This document shows, one piece after another, positions 16,651 through 17,114 of a DNA stretch of 17,114 nucleotides. Each line of letters opens with the position of its first letter. Within the stretch, counting starts at the first letter, position 1. The DNA lies in NCBI GenBank assembly GCA_913020705.1, contig CAJWBY010000097.1, positions 1-17,114 of the forward strand, given 5' to 3'. A program made the translations under genes and the position numbers. Origin of the DNA: an uncultured Colwellia sp. (lineage in GTDB: Bacteria; Pseudomonadota; Gammaproteobacteria; Enterobacterales; Alteromonadaceae). The notes under the pieces are model-generated. The model had not been told where the DNA came from, did no database searches, and saw only the letters and a program-made list of their open reading frames with translations.

Positions 16651-16731
16651 TTGCCTTTAGCTCAAGAAGGCTGCGCGGAGTTGACGTTAGTCAATGAGCA
16701 CAGCCGACGACGAAATAAAGCCAATAGGCAA
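16651..16731. repeat. REP-like nested hairpin element after nqrF
   Basis: Outer pair TTGCCT (16651-16656) and AGGCAA (16726-16731) encloses GGCTG (16669-16673) and CAGCC (16701-16705), which enclose TTGAC-GTTA-GTCAA (16681-16694). It is more GC-rich than its surroundings and lies 15 bases after the nqrF stop. The layout resembles bacterial REP or BIME repeats, which often sit at 3' ends of genes and protect messages. Only two related elements are visible here, so repeat status is an inference. Confidence 0.6.
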
Positions 16732-16745
16732 GTTAAAATAAACGA

Positions 16746-17114
16746 TTAACCGCCGAAGTCATCTAACATGATATTTTCGTCTTCTACGCCAAGATCTTTA
16801 AGCATATGAATAACAGCAGCGTTCATCATTGGAGGACCACACATGTAGTATTCACAATCTTCTGGTGCTTCATGATCTTTCAAGTAGTTTTCATAAAGTA
16901 CATTATGAATAAAACCTGTCATGCCCTCCCAGTTGTCTTCTTTTTGTGGGTCTGATAATGCAACATGCCATTGGAAGTTATCATTATCAGCAGCTAAGCC
17001 GTTATAATCATCTTCATAAAACATTTCACGTTTTGAACGAGCACCATACCAGAACGACATTTTACGTTTTGAATTTAAACGTTTAAGTTGATCGAATATG
17101 TGAGAACGCATTGG
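16746..17114 (-). CDS. nqrF: NqrF, NADH-oxidising subunit of Na+-NQR (C-terminal part)
   Basis: Only the last 123 codons (with stop) are in the window. The gene continues past the right edge, so its apparent ATG at 17111 is internal ([13 protein letters not shown]). NqrF takes electrons from NADH through FAD and a [2Fe-2S] centre and feeds the sodium-pumping complex in the inner membrane. Visible landmarks of the ferredoxin-reductase-like NADH-binding domain are [27 protein letters not shown] and the C-terminal DDFGG, all typical of NqrF. It is last in the nqrABCDEF order, and apbE and nqrM follow on the same strand, matching the Vibrio arrangement. The FAD-binding and ferredoxin domains lie outside the window. 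Confidence 0.96.
   Translation of the reverse strand, partial: PMRSHIFDQLKRLNSKRKMSFWYGARSKREMFYEDDYNGLAADNDNFQWHVALSDPQKEDNWEGMTGFIHNVLYENYLKDHEAPEDCEYYMCGPPMMNAAVIHMLKDLGVEDENIMLDDFGG

Noticed and set aside
1..17114. Search for defence islands, prophage, insertion sequences, CRISPR arrays, tRNA or rRNA genes
   Set aside because: No transposase, integrase, direct-repeat array or structural RNA gene is visible. Gene content and order fit stable core chromosome.

Overview
This AT-rich window looks like ordinary chromosome from a marine gammaproteobacterium of the order Alteromonadales. A Colwellia-like organism is the best guess, inferred from gene content, base composition and protein style. 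No mobile element, phage gene, CRISPR array, rRNA or tRNA gene was seen. Most genes are recognisable housekeeping or respiratory genes.

Left part (1-4478, minus strand): a periplasmic nitrate reductase operon read right to left as napF, a 47-residue single-helix membrane protein, napD, napA, napB, napC. The first four genes are chained by tiny start/stop overlaps (ATGA, TAGTG, ATGA), which suggests translational coupling. A near-consensus FNR box lies about 65 bases upstream of napF. napC is cut by the window edge and carries a one-base frameshift in an 8-A run. Both halves still read as clear NapC, so this is either a sequencing error, a recent mutation or a slippage site.

Centre (4479-12262): plus-strand prfC (release factor 3) and argS (arginyl-tRNA synthetase), with a nested-hairpin intergenic element between them. 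Next come a two-gene unit of an HDOD protein with a degenerate receiver domain and the TatD-family hydrolase yjjV. The AhpA/YtjB-family membrane protein gene (minus) and serB (plus) then diverge from a shared 105-base region, the arrangement also known from E. coli.

Right part (12278-17114, minus strand): a large 816-residue protein with one canonical and one degenerate PilZ-type motif set, probably a cyclic-di-GMP effector. A 464-base AT-rich gap follows. Then comes the end of the Na+-translocating NADH:quinone reductase cluster, in transcription order nqrF (partial), apbE, nqrM. ApbE flavinylates NqrB and NqrC, and NqrM is needed for Fe-S maturation of the complex. Strong hairpin terminators follow nqrF and nqrM, and a REP-like hairpin element sits just after nqrF.

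The two window ends are parts of a respiratory chain: sodium-pumping NADH oxidation feeds quinol, and NapC/NapB/NapA use quinol to reduce nitrate in the periplasm. I see no clear new multi-gene system. The items most worth a second look are the napC frameshift, the tiny nap-operon membrane protein, the pseudo-receiver HDOD protein, the large PilZ protein and the two hairpin elements.
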